Shown here in pieces: positions 26,392 through 34,537 of a stretch of DNA of 64,000 nt. The first letter of the stretch is position 1; every line of letters starts with the position of its first letter. Below the pieces are notes generated by a model. It saw nothing but the letters and a program-made list of their open reading frames with translations. It was not told where the DNA came from and did no database searches. This stretch comes from CALAED01 sp035765195. Its GTDB lineage: Bacteria > Actinomycetota > Actinomycetes > Streptosporangiales > Streptosporangiaceae. The position numbers and the translations under genes are program-made. The stretch spans positions 1-64,000 of the forward strand of contig DASTYC010000007.1 of NCBI GenBank assembly GCA_035765195.1. The letters are read 5' to 3'.

Positions 26392-26790
26392 ATGCGCACT
26401 CTACTCAACGTGATCTGGCTGATCCTGGCCGGATTTTGGCTGGCAGTCGGCTATGTCGTCGCGGGCGTCATCTGCTGTGTTCTGATCATCACGATCCCCT
26501 TTGGCATCGCGTCGTTCCGGATCGCCAACTTCACGCTGTGGCCGTTCGGCAGGACGCTGATCCGACGCGCGGACTCCGGCGTCGGGTCGGCCATCGGCAA
26601 CGTCATCTGGGTGATCTTCGGCGGATGGTGGCTGGCGCTGGGGCACGTCGTGACGGGTATCGCGCTGTGCGTCACCATCGTCGGCATCCCGCTGGGCATC
26701 GCGAACTTCAAGCTGATCCCCGTCTCGCTCGTGCCGCTGGGCCGGGAGATCGTCCACACGAACGACCCGCGCGGCTTCGCCGCCACCTGA
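26392..26790 (+). CDS. YccF domain membrane protein
   Basis: The 132-aa protein consists of two copies of the YccF motif, each with a hydrophobic helix and an aromatic turn (LLNVIWLILAGFWLAVGYVV and IGNVIWVIFGGWWLALGHVV). Each copy is followed by the IPFGIASFRIANF or IPLGIANFKL segment. It is a small inner-membrane protein of unknown biochemical role. The ATG at 26392 is likely; GTG codons directly before it are also in frame. The internal duplication is typical of the family. Confidence 0.92.
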   Translation: MRTLLNVIWLILAGFWLAVGYVVAGVICCVLIITIPFGIASFRIANFTLWPFGRTLIRRADSGVGSAIGNVIWVIFGGWWLALGHVVTGIALCVTIVGIPLGIANFKLIPVSLVPLGREIVHTNDPRGFAAT

Positions 26791-26859
26791 GACGCCCGCG
26801 CGGCCCCGCTGTGCGATCCTTGTCGCTGTGCGCCTGCCGGCTCGGGACGGGAACGCGGA

Positions 26860-26988
26860 ATGACTGCGAACGGCGCTCAGGATCTCCGGCTGCCGCGGGG
26901 TCGGTTCGACGAGATCCAGGCCGAGGTCGCCACGATCCGCGCCCACGCGAGACGCGGAAAGGGCTCTCCTGATGCCCGCACCGGATGA
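26860..26988 (+). CDS. small hypothetical protein overlapping the Nudix gene
   Basis: A 42-codon frame (MTANGAQDLRLPRGRF, then DEIQAEVATIRAHARR) starts at 26860 and ends 14 nt inside the following Nudix gene. G/C dominates its third codon positions as in real genes here. The peptide would be a short amphipathic helix. The ribosome site is weak (GGGAACGCGGA). It may be a small protein or a leader that couples translation to the Nudix gene. Confidence 0.4.
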   Translation: MTANGAQDLRLPRGRFDEIQAEVATIRAHARRGKGSPDARTG

Positions 26989-27511
26989 CGACCTCGCCCG
27001 TGACGACAACGGCGATGCGCTGACCGGTTTCTACCGGACCGCCGAAGGCGTGTGCCCCGACGACGCGCCCTTGACGGCGGCCCTGGTGGCGTTGTGGCGA
27101 GGCGACCGGATACTGCTGGTGTTCGATCGCCACCGGCAGCGCTGGGAACTGCCGGGCGGGATGATCGATCCAGGGGAGACACCACGCCGAGCGGCCGTTC
27201 GCGAACTGCGCGAAGAAGCCGGCATCGACCAGGAGACCTTGACGTTCGCCGGCTACGGCCGCTGCCGTCTCGCGAGAGCACAACGCACCGAGTACCTCGC
27301 GCTCTACACCGGCTCGGACGCCTCGCACGACGACCGCTTCACGCCCAACGACGAGATCAGCGCGATCTGCTGGTGGGACGGCACCCAACAGCTCACCGGT
27401 CGCCTCGCCCGCATCGACCTGGCGCTCGCCCGCCTCGCCAAGGAGTCCGCGCCGCCTCGCACCGACGAGCGCGGCGGCGGGGAAACCGACCCGCCGTCGA
27501 GCCCCGCTTGA
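26972..27511 (+). CDS. Nudix hydrolase
   Basis: The 179-aa protein has a complete Nudix box, GGMIDPGETPRRAAVREL continuing into REEAGI (about residues 65-88), which binds Mg2+ and positions a nucleoside-diphosphate-linked substrate. The strands before it (LVALWRGDRILLVFDRHRQ) and the WELPGG turn are typical of the MutT-like group. The substrate cannot be read. The tail (about 150-179) is polar and disordered. The start overlaps the small upstream frame, so the two may be translated together. Confidence 0.9.
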   Translation: MPAPDDDLARDDNGDALTGFYRTAEGVCPDDAPLTAALVALWRGDRILLVFDRHRQRWELPGGMIDPGETPRRAAVRELREEAGIDQETLTFAGYGRCRLARAQRTEYLALYTGSDASHDDRFTPNDEISAICWWDGTQQLTGRLARIDLALARLAKESAPPRTDERGGGETDPPSSPA

Positions 27512-27534
27512 TCGCCAATGTGGCGCCAGACCCG

Positions 27535-28587
27535 TCAGGCGGCGTCGGCTTCGACGTCCCGTGCCGTCGTGGCCGCCTCACCCGGCAGTTCCTCGCCGCG
27601 GAGCGGGATCTGGTCGGCGGCGGCCGGATCGATGGCGCCCAGCCTGCCGAATCCCGCGGCCTCTGCCAGTTCGATCATCGACGTGTACGCCGTACGGATC
27701 TGGAAACGCTCCAGCTCGTCCGGCAGCGAGCTCAACTCGACGAGCACGGAGGCGCTGCCCCGCAGACCATAGGCGTTGCGGGCGATTCCCTGGAACTCCC
27801 CTCCCGGATACTGCGACACGACCGCGCCGGCGCCGGTGAACGCGTCATGCAGCCCCACCGCGACCTGCTTGGACCGCCGCAGCGCGTTCGCCGAAACGTC
27901 CGGGTGGTTGGGCCAGAAGATCGACGTGGTGATCTCCCGGCCGTCGGGGAAGACGTACCGGCCCTGCATGTGATAGTCGACGACGATGGCGGGCCGGAAC
28001 GCCGCGTAGGTGCGCTGGATCGCGGCCGCCTCCGGCACGGGGTTGTCCTCCGGCGCGAGCGCCGGGTCGTGGTAGCGGTTGATGTCATAGCCCTGCCCGG
28101 CCTGCCCGAACTCGGGCTGCGCGTCGGGGTCGAAGTTGTATCGCCAGTCGCGCTCGTGTCCGTCCGGATTGGCCCGTACGACGATCCCCAGGGTGATCTT
28201 CGACCGCAGTCGCCGGGCCTGCGCGCTGTCGCTCAGGCCAAGCGTCCGCAGCGCCTGGATCGCGGACTCGGTGCCGAGCGGCTCATTTCCATGCTGCTGC
28301 GTCACGTACAGCAGGCGCAGCGGGCCATGGCCCAACGTCGCGAACCACAGCGGACGACGCTCGTTGGAAGAGCCGACGCTGCGCACGTCCACCCGGCCGC
28401 GGCCGGCCCGTTCGATCCGCGCGAGCGTGCGCGCCAACTCGGCGTTGGTGTGCAGCCGGGCACCCTCGCGGGTGGCCGGGGCGGCGGTCGCCGGAACGGC
28501 GAGAACGCCCGCGCCGAAAACGACGCCGGCGGAACCGATCACCGTGAATCTGACAGCGTAACGGAGCACATGGCGGGGGGATCTCAC
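27535..28587 (-). CDS. secreted M14-family zinc carboxypeptidase
   Basis: The 350-aa precursor has an N-terminal hydrophobic signal segment (VLRYAVRFTVIGSAGVVFGA, ending VPATAAPA). The M14 metallopeptidase domain shows the first zinc pair in QQHGNEPLGTES, the substrate-binding segment RANPDGHERDWRYN, the third ligand in VVDYHMQG and the catalytic Glu in SVLVELSS. It probably trims C-terminal residues from peptides or the cell wall outside the cell. The GTG at 28587 has AAAGGG 8 nt upstream. A frame extending to 29271 has no coding character above this point. Confidence 0.88.
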   Translation of the reverse strand: MRSPRHVLRYAVRFTVIGSAGVVFGAGVLAVPATAAPATREGARLHTNAELARTLARIERAGRGRVDVRSVGSSNERRPLWFATLGHGPLRLLYVTQQHGNEPLGTESAIQALRTLGLSDSAQARRLRSKITLGIVVRANPDGHERDWRYNFDPDAQPEFGQAGQGYDINRYHDPALAPEDNPVPEAAAIQRTYAAFRPAIVVDYHMQGRYVFPDGREITTSIFWPNHPDVSANALRRSKQVAVGLHDAFTGAGAVVSQYPGGEFQGIARNAYGLRGSASVLVELSSLPDELERFQIRTAYTSMIELAEAAGFGRLGAIDPAAADQIPLRGEELPGEAATTARDVEADAA

Positions 28588-28941
28588 GGCAACAACCCTT
28601 TCGGTGTCTGTTACGGACGACACCCCCGAATGATCCTTATGTCCGTTTAGCCAGACCCACAATCTATGCCGGGGCAGGGGCATCCTCAAGGTCCGTGAGC
28701 GCGCCCTCGGCGCGTACGCGTGCCGCGAATTCCGCCATTTGCCGAGAGGGGCCGGGACGGCGGCCGGACCGACCGTGCGCCTGAGCCGGACGAGACGGTT
28801 TGACCTGCTCGTTACCTGTGGGCCGGGATTCGCCGCCTCGAGGGACCAATCCTGGCGGGGACGGGACCAATGACCATGAACGGCGCGCCGACGCGGGCGT
28901 GACACTGGTGCTGGATATGCCATAGATGAGGAGGTGGCGAC
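28588..28941. other. 354-bp intergenic region between divergent genes
   Basis: This stretch separates the carboxypeptidase from the 2TM protein. Next to the carboxypeptidase it holds a short hairpin, ggtgtc...gacacc (28603-28624). A reverse-strand stretch at about 28664-28740 reads like the end of a gene (MAEFAARVRAEGALTDLEDA, then a stop), but it has no usable start or upstream homology. The rest shows no gene; it should contain both promoters. Confidence 0.5.
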
Positions 28942-29211
28942 ATGACAGACCTCGGTACCTCGTCGGAGTACGAGCGGGCGAGGGCCCGTGCCCAGAAGAA
29001 GCGCAAGTTCCGCGGCGACTTGATGGCGTACGTCGTGGTCAATGCCTTCCTTGTGGGGGTTTGGGCGGTCACCGGCCTGGGCTACTTCTGGCCCGGCTGG
29101 GTCATGGGCGCCTGGGGCGTTTTCATGATCTTGTCCGCATGGGACCTGTTCTACCGCCAGGAGCTGAGTGAAGAGGAGATCCAGCGGGAGATGCACAGAA
29201 ACAGAACATGA
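28942..29211 (+). CDS. 2TM-domain small membrane protein
   Basis: The 89-aa protein has a charged N-terminus (RARAQKKRKFRGDL), two hydrophobic helices (MAYVVVNAFLVGVWAVTGLG and WVMGAWGVFMILSAWDLF) and an acidic/basic tail (ELSEEEIQREMHR). This fits the 2TM domain family of small bacterial membrane proteins, some of which are found attached to histidine kinases. It starts at an ATG with a strong GAGGAGG 6 nt upstream. Its role is unknown. Confidence 0.82.
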   Translation: MTDLGTSSEYERARARAQKKRKFRGDLMAYVVVNAFLVGVWAVTGLGYFWPGWVMGAWGVFMILSAWDLFYRQELSEEEIQREMHRNRT

Positions 29212-29229
29212 GCCTGCCGGGTCCACGTT

Positions 29230-29248
29230 GATCTGAACTGTCCAGATC
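29230..29248. repeat. short inverted repeat after the 2TM gene
   Basis: gatctg and cagatc flank a 7-nt loop 18 bp beyond the end of the 2TM gene. There is no T-run, so it is at best a weak terminator or processing site. Confidence 0.3.
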
Positions 29249-29427
29249 GGTAGGACCTGCCCCTCCGGCAAGGGCGCTCAGCTCACGAATCAGGACCAAA
29301 GTCCGATGTTGGGGGGCCGAGTTTCACTTGTGCCGAAACTCGCGCGGGGAGAGCTTCACTCCAGATGGCTGCAACGGTCGCATGTCGGCCTCGTGTCTTG
29401 CGGCAGCCTCTAGGGAGGTGGCTCGCT

Positions 29428-30120
29428 GTGACTCAGCATCATGAATTGCGGTGGGGAGGCATCGCGGGACTCGGCTATGCGGTTCTCGCGATCGTGGCGT
29501 ACTTCCTGCCCGGCACCGACGCGCCCCGTATCGACGACTCGCCCGCCACGATCGTGGCGTTCTTCGCCGATCACCGGGCCCAGGTGCTCGCCCAGGCTCT
29601 ACTGCTCAGCGCGGCGGCGGCGCTGTTGGTCTGGTTCGCCGCCGCTCTCGCACAGACACTGCGCGATCGGGCCCAGGGCAGCGACCTGCCCGGCGCGCTC
29701 CTGGGTGGCATCATCCTTCTGGCGGCGCTGACGCTTGCCGGGGCGGGGCTCTACGCCAGCCTTGCCTACCGTGTCGGCGCCCCCACCGTGATGATCGCCG
29801 CTTTCAACCTCGCCCAGATGACCTACATGATGTACGGGGTCGCCGCGGCCGTTCCGTTCACCGCCCTGGCGATCGGCATCCACCGTACGCGTGTGTTGCC
29901 TGAGTGGATGGGATGGTTCGCCGCGGTGTGCGCGGTTCTCGGCGTGGTCGGCGCGCTGTTCATCGGCCGGACCAGCGGGGCGTTCGTTCCGGGCGGTCCG
30001 GTGGCCAGTCTGATCCCGTTCGTGGCGGACGCGCTGTTCGTGATCGCCGCGAGCGTCTTCATGGTGCGGGAACACCTGCCCGTGGTGGGCGCCGCTCCGC
30101 AGGCGATGGGTCACGCCTGA
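29428..30120 (+). CDS. DUF4386-like integral membrane protein
   Basis: The 230-aa protein has about six hydrophobic helices (for example IAGLGYAVLAIVAYFLPG, ALLGGIILLAALTLAGAGLY and WFAAVCAVLGVVGALFIG). This resembles the DUF4386 group of small actinobacterial membrane proteins, with the loop FFADHRAQVLAQ after the first helix. The GTG at 29428 follows TAGGGAGG, 9 nt upstream. It appears to be a single-gene unit closed by a strong hairpin. Confidence 0.75.
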   Translation: MTQHHELRWGGIAGLGYAVLAIVAYFLPGTDAPRIDDSPATIVAFFADHRAQVLAQALLLSAAAALLVWFAAALAQTLRDRAQGSDLPGALLGGIILLAALTLAGAGLYASLAYRVGAPTVMIAAFNLAQMTYMMYGVAAAVPFTALAIGIHRTRVLPEWMGWFAAVCAVLGVVGALFIGRTSGAFVPGGPVASLIPFVADALFVIAASVFMVREHLPVVGAAPQAMGHA

Positions 30121-30130
30121 CCCATACCGC

Positions 30131-30162
30131 GGTGGCGGGTCCCACACCATGGGACCGCCACC
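30131..30162. terminator. long hairpin between convergent genes
   Basis: ggtggcgggtccca (30131-30144) and tgggaccgccacc (30150-30162) pair over 13 bp with one bulged G and a 5-nt loop. The hairpin lies 11 bp after the membrane protein gene and faces the end of the esterase gene. There is no T-run, but GC-rich stems of this kind often end transcription in actinomycetes, possibly in both directions. Confidence 0.65.
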
Positions 30163-30287
30163 TGACCCAGGACCGGTGACCTGCCCCTCCCTCCTGAGGA
30201 CCGAAAAGGGCCCAGGAGCCGATCGGCGGATCACCGGTCCTCGCGCACGCTGGAACAGCGGCGTACTCGTCTCGCGTGGGGCAGGCC

Positions 30288-31883
30288 CTAGTTCCAGTTA
30301 TGGGCCAGCCAGAAGCCGCAGTGGTGCTCGGCGGCCAGGTTGACCGGGGCGATGCGTTCAGTGCTGAAGGACAAGGCCGCGCCGTTTCCATACGGTGCCC
30401 AGCCGGCGCCCGGGGTGCCGGTTTCCGCGAAGCGCGTCCAGTGGTCGATCAGCCGCGCGGACAGTCCCCGCTGTGGCTCGGCGGCCGGGGGCGGCTGGAA
30501 CGGGGTGTCGAAGAAGTAGCGCACGTCAACGCCGTGCGCGGCGCCGTAGGGGAAGTCGCCGATGACGTCGTCGACCGGTTCGGCGAACTCGTAGAGGAAC
30601 ACCGGTGATCGTCTGGCCGCCGCGTCGGCGGCGGGCAGTTGGGAGCAGGCGCCCAGCATCGCGCCGTAGTCGGTGAGCAGCGTCGCGAGGGCCAGGCTCG
30701 GAGTGGGATAGCCGACGAGCGGATAACGGGCGATGATCGCCTTGGCTGGGGCGGGCCCGAACATCTCCCGGAGGATCCGCGGATACGCCTCGGCGGTGAC
30801 GGGGTTTCCGGCGCCGTCGTACGCGGCCGCGACGGCGGCCCGCATCTCGTCCTTGGTGCCGCCCTGCATGAGCGGCACGTCGGCCGCCGCGCCGAGCCGC
30901 AACGCGGTCAGCGGCTGAAGCGGCAGCGCGCGTGTTCCGGCGACGGGAAGCCATGGCATGTCCGCGACCCGGCGGTGGACGGTGAACACCCGCTCTTGCC
31001 CGATGCCGGTGAGCCGCTGGTGGGGGATCCGCCGCAGGCACTGTGCGGCGTCCGCCGGGTCGGCGCAGCCCAGGTCACGCGCGATGGCCATGCCGCGTTG
31101 TCGCGCCACCGGCCGGGACAACAGGTCGTTTCCGCACGGACCGCTTTGCGCGATGGCCCGGTGGAACAGGCCGCGCGAGGCCGGGGCGGCCAGGTGTGCG
31201 CACACGCTGTGGGCACCGGCCGACTGGCCCCAGAGGGTCACGTTGTTCGGGTCGCCGCCGAACGCCGCGATGTTGTGCCGTACCCAGCGCAGCGCGGCCT
31301 GCTGGTCGGCGAGCCCGAAGTTCCCGGCGTAGGGGTCGGTCAGCGCCGGGTGGTCGAGGAAGCCCAGCGCGCCGAGCCGGTAGTTCAACGTCACGACCAC
31401 GAGCCGGCCGCGCGCGGTGATCCGGGCCGGGTCGTAGGTCGCCCCGGAGCCGTTGACGAATCCGCCTCCGTGCAGGAAGACCATCACCGGTCGCCGCCCG
31501 GCCGGTTCGCGCGGGGCCTGGACGTTGAGGAATAGGCAGTCCTCACCGCCGGTGACCTGGCCCTGCGCCAATTGGGGGCACGGCGTCCCCGGCCGGGTGG
31601 CCGCACGCGTTCCCTGCCAGGACGCGGCCGGACGCGGCGCCCGCCAGCGCGACGCGCCCACCGGCGGCGCCGCGTAGGGGATGCCGAGAAAGCTCCGGTA
31701 GTCCGCGGCCACGGTGCCGCGCACGACTCCGGTCGCGGTCCGTACCACCGCGTCGTCGTCGGCCGCCGCATCCGCGACCGCACCCGCCACCGCTCCGGAG
31801 AGCAGAGCCGCGGACAGGCACGCAGCGGACAGGCAGGCCGTGACCGTGAGCAGGCCGCGCAGCGGTCTTGCTCTCAGGTTCAT
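30288..31883 (-). CDS. secreted type-B carboxylesterase/lipase
   Basis: The 531-aa precursor has a signal peptide (about residues 1-40, RGLLTVTACLSAACLSAALL) and a carboxylesterase type B domain. The family marks are FLGIPYAAPPVG, EDCLFLNVQAP, the oxyanion-hole VFLHGGGFVNGS, and the nucleophile elbow WGQSAGAHSVCAHLAAP. The acid is probably in the QGGTKDEMR segment and the histidine in GAAHGVDVRYFFDTPF. It hydrolyses esters outside the cell; the acyl group is unknown. The start lies beside a short tandem repeat, and a small membrane gene precedes it in the same direction 37 bp upstream. Confidence 0.92.
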   Translation of the reverse strand: MNLRARPLRGLLTVTACLSAACLSAALLSGAVAGAVADAAADDDAVVRTATGVVRGTVAADYRSFLGIPYAAPPVGASRWRAPRPAASWQGTRAATRPGTPCPQLAQGQVTGGEDCLFLNVQAPREPAGRRPVMVFLHGGGFVNGSGATYDPARITARGRLVVVTLNYRLGALGFLDHPALTDPYAGNFGLADQQAALRWVRHNIAAFGGDPNNVTLWGQSAGAHSVCAHLAAPASRGLFHRAIAQSGPCGNDLLSRPVARQRGMAIARDLGCADPADAAQCLRRIPHQRLTGIGQERVFTVHRRVADMPWLPVAGTRALPLQPLTALRLGAAADVPLMQGGTKDEMRAAVAAAYDGAGNPVTAEAYPRILREMFGPAPAKAIIARYPLVGYPTPSLALATLLTDYGAMLGACSQLPAADAAARRSPVFLYEFAEPVDDVIGDFPYGAAHGVDVRYFFDTPFQPPPAAEPQRGLSARLIDHWTRFAETGTPGAGWAPYGNGAALSFSTERIAPVNLAAEHHCGFWLAHNWN

Positions 31884-31894
31884 CGCATACTCCC

Positions 31895-31922
31895 GTCGAT
31901 CGTCGATCGTCGATCGTCGATC
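31895..31922. repeat. four 7-bp tandem repeats
   Basis: gtcgatc is repeated four times without a break between the start of the esterase gene and the end of the gene upstream. The third to fourth copies reach the stop region of that upstream gene. It is a slippage-prone simple repeat and might change spacing ahead of the esterase. Confidence 0.85.
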
Positions 31923-32337
31923 AGTGGTCGGCTTCGGCGCGACTGTGATCGCGGGCCGGCGCGGATTGATGGGTCACCACCGCCACGACGCCCGCGACGA
32001 AAGCGGCCAGCACTCCCAACGACCGCAGCCAGGTGCTGAGGAACACTCCTGCCGGGCTGAGGTCGGCCAGGTCCGTCAACGAACCCGTGGCCAGGAGGCC
32101 GCCGATTTCGGCCAGCGCCACGACGACACCCGCGATCGGCGTCCATCGCCGCCGAACCAGGGCCACCAGCACGGCCGCGGCCACCAGAAGGACCAGACCG
32201 GGAGGGACGACAGGCATGGAGACGCCCGCCAAACGCTGGCACCAGATTCCCGCGGCCCCGGCCGCCAGCCCGGCCACGGTCGCCCATCGGGCGGCGGACA
32301 TGGGTCCGGCGAACGTGAGTTTGTCGCTGTGCGTCAC
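31921..32337 (-). CDS. small hypothetical membrane protein
   Basis: The 138-aa protein has four hydrophobic helices (WATVAGLAAGAAGIW, PPGLVLLVAAAVLVALV, PIAGVVVALAEIGGLLATG and LGVLAAFVAGVVAVV). No family is recognised. The GTG at 32337 has AAAGGAG 7 nt upstream, better than the ATG at 32364. It is probably transcribed with the esterase gene that follows. Confidence 0.68.
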   Translation of the reverse strand: MTHSDKLTFAGPMSAARWATVAGLAAGAAGIWCQRLAGVSMPVVPPGLVLLVAAAVLVALVRRRWTPIAGVVVALAEIGGLLATGSLTDLADLSPAGVFLSTWLRSLGVLAAFVAGVVAVVTHQSAPARDHSRAEADH

Positions 32338-32509
32338 CGTCGGCTCCTTTCGGGGATGCCACACCGGAGGGCGTGACGGTTTGAGGATGTCGGCGTGGTC
32401 GTTCCCGAGGCGTCCTCGCGGCGATGGCTTCGCGTGTACGCGAGATCGCGTCCGCGGATACGCCGAGGAGGGGACGCCCGCGGCGCGGGCGGTCGCTATC
32501 GTCGGGGCG

Positions 32510-33685
32510 ATGACAGGTGGCGAGCGTCGCCCGCGGCGATGGCCGGCGGAAAGCTGGTCGAGTCTTCCGTTCCTCGCGGCGGTGCTGATCGGGACCGGGC
32601 CCGCCGCGGCGCTCCAGCCGGAGTCGGCCCGCTCACCCGACGTCCAGGGTTACCTGCTGGCGGTGGCGGCGGCCCTGGCATTGGCGCTGCGGCGCCGGCC
32701 CGGCATCGCCGTGACGGCCAACGCGGCGCTCGTGGCGACCTACCTGGCGGCCGGGTATCCGTTCGGGCCGGTGCTGCTCACCGTGCCCGCGGCCGTGTAC
32801 GGCGTGGCCCGCGCATGGCCGCTGCCGCGGGCGGCGCTGGTGGCCGCCGCCGACTTCGGCGTCCTGATCGTCGCGATCTTCGCCAAGCGGGTACGCGACG
32901 CGGGCGGCGTGCCCGGGGGCACGGCCCAGCCTGAGGCCTACCCGATGACCCAGGACACGGTCATCTGGGGCGCGCTCATCGCCGTCGCGCTGGCGGCCGG
33001 CGCGCTGCTGCGGGCCCGCCGCCAAGCCGCCGCCGGGGTGCACGCCGAGCAGGCGCGTCGCGTCGCGTCCGAGGAACGGCTGCGCATGGCGCAGGATCTG
33101 CACGATTCGATCGGGCATGGGCTGGCGGCGATCGCGATGCAGGCGGGTGTGGCGCTGCACGTTCTCGATCATGACATCGAGGAGGCCAGGCAGGCCATGA
33201 AGGCGGTGCGCGCCACCAGCCGGGAGGCGCTGGAGAATCTGCGGGCTCAGCTTGACGGGCTTCGGGAGGTGGGGGCGGCCGTCCGGGGTCCCGCCCCGGG
33301 CCTGGACGACCTCGACCGGTTGACCGAGCGGGTCAGATCGGGAGGGGTGAGTGTGCACGCCGACATCGAGGCTGACCTGACCGACCTGCCGGCCGCGGTC
33401 GACGCGGTCGCCTACCGCATCGTGCAGGAGTCGCTGACCAACGTCTTGCGTCATGCCGGCGCCGTACCGGTACGGATCGCGATCCGGCGGGACGGCGGCG
33501 CACTGCTGCTCGACGTCACCAACGCCGGCGACGACGGCCCGCCCGCTCCGCCCGGAAGCGGTTCTGGCATCCGCGGGATCCGCGCCCAAACCGAAGCCCT
33601 CGGCGGCACGCTCGCGGCCGGGCCGCGCCCGGACGGCGGGTTCGCCGTCGAGGCCCGCCTGCCGTTGCAGGTGGAACGGGCATGA
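32510..33685 (+). CDS. NarL-type sensor histidine kinase
   Basis: The 391-aa membrane kinase has several N-terminal hydrophobic segments (residues about 20-165), a HisKA_3 dimerisation helix with the phospho-accepting His198 (RMAQDLHDSIGHGLAAIAMQ) and a HATPase domain (YRIVQESLTNVLRHAGA, SGIRGIRAQTEALGGTL). This is the DesK/NarX-like class with few outside residues, which often senses membrane or lipid II disturbance. Its ATG at 32510 leaves a 172-bp gap to the divergent gene. The stop overlaps the response-regulator start by 4 nt (ATGA), so they are coupled. Confidence 0.93.
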   Translation: MTGGERRPRRWPAESWSSLPFLAAVLIGTGPAAALQPESARSPDVQGYLLAVAAALALALRRRPGIAVTANAALVATYLAAGYPFGPVLLTVPAAVYGVARAWPLPRAALVAAADFGVLIVAIFAKRVRDAGGVPGGTAQPEAYPMTQDTVIWGALIAVALAAGALLRARRQAAAGVHAEQARRVASEERLRMAQDLHDSIGHGLAAIAMQAGVALHVLDHDIEEARQAMKAVRATSREALENLRAQLDGLREVGAAVRGPAPGLDDLDRLTERVRSGGVSVHADIEADLTDLPAAVDAVAYRIVQESLTNVLRHAGAVPVRIAIRRDGGALLLDVTNAGDDGPPAPPGSGSGIRGIRAQTEALGGTLAAGPRPDGGFAVEARLPLQVERA

Positions 33686-34362
33686 GCGGCACGATCCGGG
33701 TCGTGGTCGTCGACGACCAGGCGTTGATCCGGGTCGGGGTGCGCACTTTGGTGCGCACCGAACCCGACGTCGAGCTCGTCGGCGAGGCCGCCGACGGGCG
33801 CACCGGCCTGGATGTCGTCCGCGCCCGCAGGCCGGATGTGGTTCTCATGGATATCCGGATGCCCGACATGGACGGCCTGACCGCGTTGCGAGAGATCACC
33901 GCCGATCCGGCGCTGACCGCGGTGAGGGTGGTCATGCTCACCACGTTCGGCCTCGACGAGTACGTGTTCGAGGCGCTGCGGCACGGCGCGAGCGGGTTCG
34001 TCCTCAAGGACGCGGAGCCCGACGAACTGCTGCGCGCGATACGAGTCGTCGCCGACGGCGGCTCGCTGCTGTCGCCGTCGATCACCAGCAGCGTCATCGC
34101 CCAGTTCACCCGGCGCGGGCCCGGCATGACGCCGCATCCCGGCATCAAGCACCTGACCGAGCGGGAACGCGAGGTGGTCACCTGGGTGACCACCGGCATG
34201 TCCAACGACGAGATCGCGGCCCAGCTGACGATCAGCACCGAGACCGTACGTACACACGTGGGCCGGGCGCTGCTCAAGCTCCATGCCCGCGACCGCGCCC
34301 AACTGGTCGTCTTCGCGATGATGTCGGGCCTCGGCCCGCCGGTGCGGCCCCCCGGGCTCTAA
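33682..34362 (+). CDS. NarL/LuxR-family response regulator
   Basis: The 226-aa protein has a receiver domain with the phosphorylated Asp57 (VVLMDIRMPDMDGL), a conserved Thr in VVMLTTFG and Lys in FVLKDAEP. A LuxR-type DNA-binding domain follows (LTEREREVVTWVTTGMSNDE, then IAAQLTISTETVRTHV). It is the partner of the kinase it overlaps. Just past its stop lie six 14-bp repeats and then an ABC exporter, a layout common for antibiotic-responsive systems in actinomycetes and firmicutes. The repeats are therefore a good candidate for its binding sites. Confidence 0.95.
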   Translation: MSGTIRVVVVDDQALIRVGVRTLVRTEPDVELVGEAADGRTGLDVVRARRPDVVLMDIRMPDMDGLTALREITADPALTAVRVVMLTTFGLDEYVFEALRHGASGFVLKDAEPDELLRAIRVVADGGSLLSPSITSSVIAQFTRRGPGMTPHPGIKHLTEREREVVTWVTTGMSNDEIAAQLTISTETVRTHVGRALLKLHARDRAQLVVFAMMSGLGPPVRPPGL

Positions 34363-34400
34363 CGCCACGGGTCACGACGGGCGCGGCCCGCGGGCGCGAC

Positions 34401-34484
34401 CCGACGTACACGGCCCGACGTACACGATCGGACGTACGCGATCGGACGTACACGATCGGACGTACGCGATCGGACGTACGCGAG
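34401..34484. repeat. six 14-bp tandem repeats (iteron-like) before the ABC exporter
   Basis: Six head-to-tail copies of a 14-bp unit run without gaps. Units start at 34401, 34415, 34429, 34443, 34457 and 34471, with consensus c(c/g)gacgtac(a/g)cg(a/g)n; the commonest copy is cggacgtacgcgat. Each copy contains the self-complementary gtac, and three contain cgtacg. The array ends 53 bp upstream of the ABC ATPase start. Three units span 42 bp, or four helical turns, so every third unit faces the same way. Confidence 0.92.
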
Positions 34485-34537
34485 GTGCCGCTCTGGCGGG
34501 GACGACGCGACGCACGCCACCCGCCACGATCGGCCGC

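Noticed and set aside
28664..28870. A 68-codon gene on the minus strand
   Set aside because: Only the last about 25 codons look coding; there is no ribosome site or family match, so it is described only as part of the intergenic region.
34401..34484. CRISPR array
   Set aside because: The 14-bp units are directly joined with no spacers, and no cas gene is present.
34401..34484. Plasmid-type replication origin (iterons)
   Set aside because: No rep, par or dnaA gene is near and the repeats lie between a two-component system and its likely target exporter.
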